Shown one piece after another: positions 15,738 through 18,435 of a DNA stretch of 18,435 bases. Under the pieces are notes generated by a model. The model did not search any database. It saw only the letters and a program-made list of their open reading frames with translations, and was not told the DNA's origin. Source of the DNA: Bacteroidota bacterium (GTDB lineage: Bacteria; Bacteroidota; Bacteroidia; Bacteroidales; JAAYUG01); NCBI GenBank assembly GCA_021812865.1, contig JAKAMP010000002.1, positions 1 to 18,435 of the forward strand, given 5' to 3'. Made by a program: the position numbers and the translations under genes. Positions within the stretch are counted from its first letter, which is position 1. Each line of letters starts with the position of its first letter.

Positions 15738-16259
15738 ACATGGAAGAATATCATATTACCTAAAAAAAGGCCAACAGAAAGCAATGCGTGTTCATCGGTG
15801 CCCGTAGGAAACCAAGTTAGCAAAAATCCGGATAAAAGGATAAAATGATCTCTGTTCACAGTATAATAACTTGTTCTAAAAGCAGATCGAAAACTAAAAT
15901 TTGTTAAACATTAGTAAAACATTTAAAAGACTTATGGTTTATCCCGTCGAAACCTTATTGGTGCTGATGGCGCTATATATATACCATGCTGCCTAATGAT
16001 AAACTAAATTAAACAACTGTCCATGATTTCCGAAGAGAACCAATAATTTACTTTGAAATTCGGATTGAGGTTGTTGACATCCTGATTAACCACCGGGTAT
16101 AAGGAATAATTTTATAAAAGTTCTTTCAGTGGGAAACAGGGTTTAATCAGACATGACAGGTTCCAGATTTGAATCCGAAAGAGTAGCGAAAAAAATCATG
16201 GTATTCATGTAATAAATTACCTGATTTGTGGTTTTGCATACATTATTCACCATAAAACG
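15738..16259. other. 520-bp gap without a recognised gene
   Basis: This AT-rich stretch separates divergent genes (the hydrolase on minus, the cytochrome on plus). No convincing ORF, tRNA or known RNA was seen. It holds a TA tract (near 15976), an 8-bp inverted pair TTCGGATT/AATCCGAA about 115 bp apart, and a GTAAT-AA-ATTAC palindrome shortly before the cytochrome gene. No perfect TAnnTTTG box was found in the right position for either neighbour, although both promoters should lie here. Confidence 0.5.
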
Positions 16260-16580
16260 ATGAACGATATGAGAAAGCTTGTAGGATCAGGAATTGTATT
16301 TCTGGCAGTGATCTTCGGATCGTGTTCAAAAAGTTCGGATTCGGGAAATCTTTACACACCTACCAGCGTCGATACCACTGCCAGCGCCACGCTCTCCGAG
16401 CTACAGCAGGGACGAACTCTATACGTCAACAACTGCGGGACATGTCATAAACTGTATTCGCCCGACAGTTATTCGTCAACACAATGGAAGAGCATCATGA
16501 ACTCGATGGCCCCGAAGACTTCCATGACCAATTCGCAGGATACGCTGGTACTGAAGTATGTAACCAGGGGAAAGCTCTGA
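16260..16580 (+). CDS. Small c-type cytochrome lipoprotein (single heme)
   Basis: The product is 106 aa. A lipoprotein signal ends at FGSC (C22). A Ser/Thr-rich linker runs to ~45. A minimal cytochrome c domain follows: GRTLYVNNCGTCHKLY with the heme-binding CGTCH at 59-63, and Met residues at 80, 83 and 89, of which M83 (in SMAPK) is the likely axial ligand. The CHKLYSPDSY...W...M-APK pattern is, from memory, common in small Bacteroidota cytochromes. It would carry electrons at the periplasmic side of a membrane. No oxidase, reductase or cytochrome-maturation gene lies beside it, so its partner is not visible here. The start is ATG 16260; the in-frame ATG at 16269 would give an equally good signal peptide. 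Confidence 0.82.
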   Translation: MNDMRKLVGSGIVFLAVIFGSCSKSSDSGNLYTPTSVDTTASATLSELQQGRTLYVNNCGTCHKLYSPDSYSSTQWKSIMNSMAPKTSMTNSQDTLVLKYVTRGKL

Positions 16581-16692
16581 GTTCAGCATTAGCCAGGAGT
16601 AAAAGTAAGCAGCTCCTGATGGCAAAACCTGCACGGGGAGTCATTGTCAAACTCTGTTCACCGCATCGCTTAAAAAAGTAACATACAATTGC

Positions 16693-16729
16693 AGCCAGAA
16701 TTTGCATTTCGCGAATGCTGATCCTGGCT
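16693..16729. repeat. Nested symmetrical hairpin after the cytochrome gene
   Basis: AGCCAG (16693-16698) pairs with CTGGCT (16724-16729), and inside it GCATT (16704-16708) pairs with AATGC (16714-16718) around a 5-nt loop, each stem separated by 5 nt on both sides. It lies about 110 bp after the cytochrome stop. A short T-rich run follows on the plus strand (TTCACCATTTT), so it could act as a weak terminator. The 260-bp gap holds nothing else but the promoter box at 16771. Confidence 0.35.
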
Positions 16730-16770
16730 TTCACCATTTTACAGGACAAGGGTATTCTCACCGGAATTGT

Positions 16771-16778
16771 TAGATTTG
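16771..16778 (+). promoter_or_regulatory. Putative -7 box of the CPBP protease gene
   Basis: TAGATTTG is a perfect TAnnTTTG match. Transcription would start near 16782, about 60 nt before the ATG at 16842. No TTTG was seen at the expected -33 position (CAAG instead), so confidence is moderate. Confidence 0.4.
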
Positions 16779-16841
16779 CAGACTACTGCACACTAACTAC
16801 AGTTTGCTGCTAAAATCCCGTTTAGCAAAAAAAATATCAGC

Positions 16842-17609
16842 ATGAATCAAAAACCGGTACGTTTACCCTGGCTGTTGCCGGCGCTAGCCTATGCACTGGC
16901 ATTTATCCTGTCAGCGCCTTTCAATTCAGGTCTTCTCGAAAAACAATTCATCTCTTATACAGGAGGATGGCTCCCGGTAACCCTGGCATTTATCCCTGCT
17001 GGACTGGGAACATTGATCGCTGCGATGATCTTCAGAAAGGCAGACCACAGAACCGGCAGGACAGTTACATTTGCCGGACAGGACAAATTCAAAAACATTG
17101 TTATTGCGCTGGTTCCTCTTGTGGTCTTCTGTCTTACCGGCATACCCGGTAATGATCAGGTACATGTTCTCCTGCATTCCTTATTCTTTGGATCGGTTTC
17201 GCTTCTATATGCAACATCCGAAGAAATTTTCTGGAGAGGCTACCTTCAGGATGCACTGCAGGGGATAAACAGGAACAAGGCGTACGTTTTTACCGGCATT
17301 CTCTGGTGGGCATGGCACTTCCGTTTTACAACCCTTTTCGACCTCACGGCATTCGCAGGTATATGTATCATCAGCGCAATACTTCTCGGGCACTTTGCCT
17401 ACTCCACAAAATCGTATTTCGCTTCAGCCGGACTGCATTCCCTGGTCATTATAACAACCACCGGGAGCGCCTTTACCGGCATGAAAATTACCGGCATTGC
17501 TGTAACTATACTTATATGGCTGGCTATTGGCCAATGGTGGAAACCTGTGATGAAGAAACCCGCATCATCTTCGCCGGACCGGCAGACAGAGAACAACAAT
17601 GAAGGCTGA
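16842..17609 (+). CDS. CPBP-family intramembrane metalloprotease (CAAX-like)
   Basis: The product is a 255-aa membrane protein with about seven hydrophobic segments. The family's catalytic motifs are present and ordered: EExxxR as E127, E128 and R132 (SEEIFWRGYL), a helix with H159 (WWAWHF), and H199 (ASAGLHSL). These match the CPBP/ABI family (PF02517), the group of CAAX prenyl proteases and bacteriocin-processing or immunity enzymes. The active site faces the membrane interior. The substrate is unknown; no bacteriocin or prenylation gene is nearby. The C-terminal tail is short, polar and Ser/Asn-rich. The ATG at 16842 starts just ahead of the first membrane helix. It ends only 14 bp from the end of the convergent flavodoxin gene. 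Confidence 0.88.
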   Translation: MNQKPVRLPWLLPALAYALAFILSAPFNSGLLEKQFISYTGGWLPVTLAFIPAGLGTLIAAMIFRKADHRTGRTVTFAGQDKFKNIVIALVPLVVFCLTGIPGNDQVHVLLHSLFFGSVSLLYATSEEIFWRGYLQDALQGINRNKAYVFTGILWWAWHFRFTTLFDLTAFAGICIISAILLGHFAYSTKSYFASAGLHSLVIITTTGSAFTGMKITGIAVTILIWLAIGQWWKPVMKKPASSSPDRQTENNNEG

Positions 17610-17623
17610 AATATTTCTCTTTG

Positions 17624-18151
17624 TTATTCCAGTCCGTTGAGCCAATTCCGGACCTCCTGGTCAGCGCCTGCAACCGAGCTGCCAAGAATGGCAAACCCCT
17701 TCCCCACCCTTGCGCCTGGGCAAAGTTTCTGAATATCGCGTTCACTCCGGCCAATGCCGCTGCCTTCGTGTGTGCAAAAAGGGTAAATCGTTTTCCCGGA
17801 AAAATTGTACGATTCCAGAAAGGTGAACACCGCCATAGGAAAAGTGCCCCACCAGTTGGGATAGCCAAGAAAAACTACCTCGTAAGCATCCATATTCTCC
17901 ACCTGCCTGGTTAATTCCGGGCGGGCATTGTTTCGCAGCTCATTCCTGGCCACTACGGTAGTTTCTTCGTAACCAGCAGGATAGGCTTTTATGGTATTGA
18001 TTTCGAAGAGATCAGCCTGTACAAAGCTTGCTATTTTCTTTGCGATCAGCTCGGTATTCCCAACGGGGAGGTGAACAATGCTCCCCCTCGCATAATTTTC
18101 TCCCTTCCTGGAATAATAAGCAACCAGGCATTTTTTACCCGATGAGATCAT
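17624..18151 (-). CDS. Flavodoxin-family protein
   Basis: The product is 175 aa, without signal peptide. The first strand leads into a phosphate-binding turn (CLVAYYSRKGENYARG...VGNTELIAKKI, residues ~8-38), which is longer than the classical T-x-T-G-x-T loop, as in the flavodoxin_4 type. The second FMN contact is GYPNWWGTFPMAVFTFLE near ~95-112, and the third is CTHEGSGIGRSERDI near ~125-139. These features mark an FMN-binding flavodoxin or flavodoxin-like quinone/NAD(P)H reductase of the cytoplasm. It starts 17 bp after the end of the aldo/keto reductase gene on the same strand, so the two are probably co-transcribed, a pairing common in bacteria. The exact substrate cannot be told. Confidence 0.9.
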   Translation of the reverse strand: MISSGKKCLVAYYSRKGENYARGSIVHLPVGNTELIAKKIASFVQADLFEINTIKAYPAGYEETTVVARNELRNNARPELTRQVENMDAYEVVFLGYPNWWGTFPMAVFTFLESYNFSGKTIYPFCTHEGSGIGRSERDIQKLCPGARVGKGFAILGSSVAGADQEVRNWLNGLE

Positions 18152-18168
18152 GAACTTAAGATTTGGTT

Positions 18169-18435
18169 TTACCGGTCGATCAGTTTTGCATTGGATTCGC
18201 CATATCTTGCGCCCGACATTTTGATTTTGGCTGACGCATCGGTGAGCTCCTGTAATTCAGCGGTATTCAGTTGAAGAGATACAGCGCCAAGGTTTTCCAC
18301 CAACCGGTCAACTTTGGTCGTTCCGGGGATAGGAACAATCCAGGGTTTCCGGGCCAGTATCCAGGCTAAAGCAACCTGCGCCGGCGTGGCATTTTTCCTT
18401 TGAGCCATCTCTTTGATCAGGTCGACAAACACCAT
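18169..18435 (-). CDS. Aldo/keto reductase, C-terminal part (N-terminus beyond the window)
   Basis: Only the last ~88 residues are present; the frame is open at the right edge. The Met at the edge is most likely internal, because aldo/keto reductases are about 310-330 aa. The visible part has the family's C-terminal signature: ATPAQVALAWILARKPWIVP, then IPGTTKVDRLVENLGAV, which forms the NADPH-binding loop (K in PGTTK and the following R), and a closing segment AKIKMSGARYGE. This identifies the NADPH-dependent aldehyde/ketone reductase family (YghZ/Tas-like members included). The catalytic Asp-Tyr-Lys-His residues lie outside the window. It is followed after 17 bp by the flavodoxin gene. Confidence 0.88.
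   Translation of the reverse strand: MVFVDLIKEMAQRKNATPAQVALAWILARKPWIVPIPGTTKVDRLVENLGAVSLQLNTAELQELTDASAKIKMSGARYGESNAKLIDR

Noticed and set aside
16484..16761. 65-aa plus-strand and 88-aa minus-strand ORFs around the cytochrome 3' end
   Set aside because: Partly overlap the cytochrome gene in other frames, and the remainder shows no regular pattern.
1..18435. Mobile elements, CRISPR arrays, tRNA or rRNA genes
   Set aside because: No transposase or integrase motifs, regular direct repeats, or cloverleaf-like segments were seen while reading both strands.

Overview
The window looks like chromosomal DNA of a member of the Bacteroidota. Four lines of evidence agree: a giant secreted protein with the TANFOR-type N-terminal module typical of this phylum; several intergenic copies of the Bacteroidota -7 promoter box (TAnnTTTG), two of them with a TTTG-like -33 box exactly 20 nt upstream; few recognisable Shine-Dalgarno sequences; and many exported lipoproteins and outer-membrane proteins. 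No rRNA, tRNA, CRISPR array, insertion sequence, phage gene or plasmid gene was recognised. The genus cannot be told from the sequence.

Layout. (a) 1-6092, minus strand: a two-gene unit of an outer-membrane beta-barrel-like protein followed 13 nt later by a giant secreted TANFOR-type protein (at least 1419 aa, open through the left edge with no stop). This is the least explained part of the window. (b) 6275-6625: an orphan small protein. (c) 6825-8714, minus: a LysR-type regulator followed by a YeiH-family inner-membrane transporter, with a clear promoter and phased inverted half-sites between them. (d) 8816-11489, minus: a DUF1761-like membrane protein, an exported PHP-like hydrolase with a Tat-like signal, and the ribosome-assembly GTPase RsgA. 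A doubtful 99-aa ORF lies just upstream of rsgA. (e) 11904-14621, plus: a large lipoprotein joining a YncE-like beta-propeller to a phosphoesterase domain. (f) 14739-15737, minus: a cytoplasmic alpha/beta hydrolase. (g) 15738-16259: 520 bp with no gene. (h) 16260-17609, plus: a small c-type cytochrome lipoprotein and a CPBP (CAAX-like) membrane protease. (i) 17624-18435, minus: a flavodoxin and the C-terminal part of an aldo/keto reductase, likely co-transcribed.

How the genes relate. Most are single-gene or two-gene units of general cell physiology, not one large pathway. The units with visible internal logic are the barrel/TANFOR pair (probably a cell-surface assembly), the LysR/YeiH regulator-transporter pair, and the aldo/keto reductase/flavodoxin redox pair. 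Gene starts were revised where the longest open frame began at a non-ATG codon or ahead of an obvious signal peptide, HTH or promoter; reasons are given in each entry.
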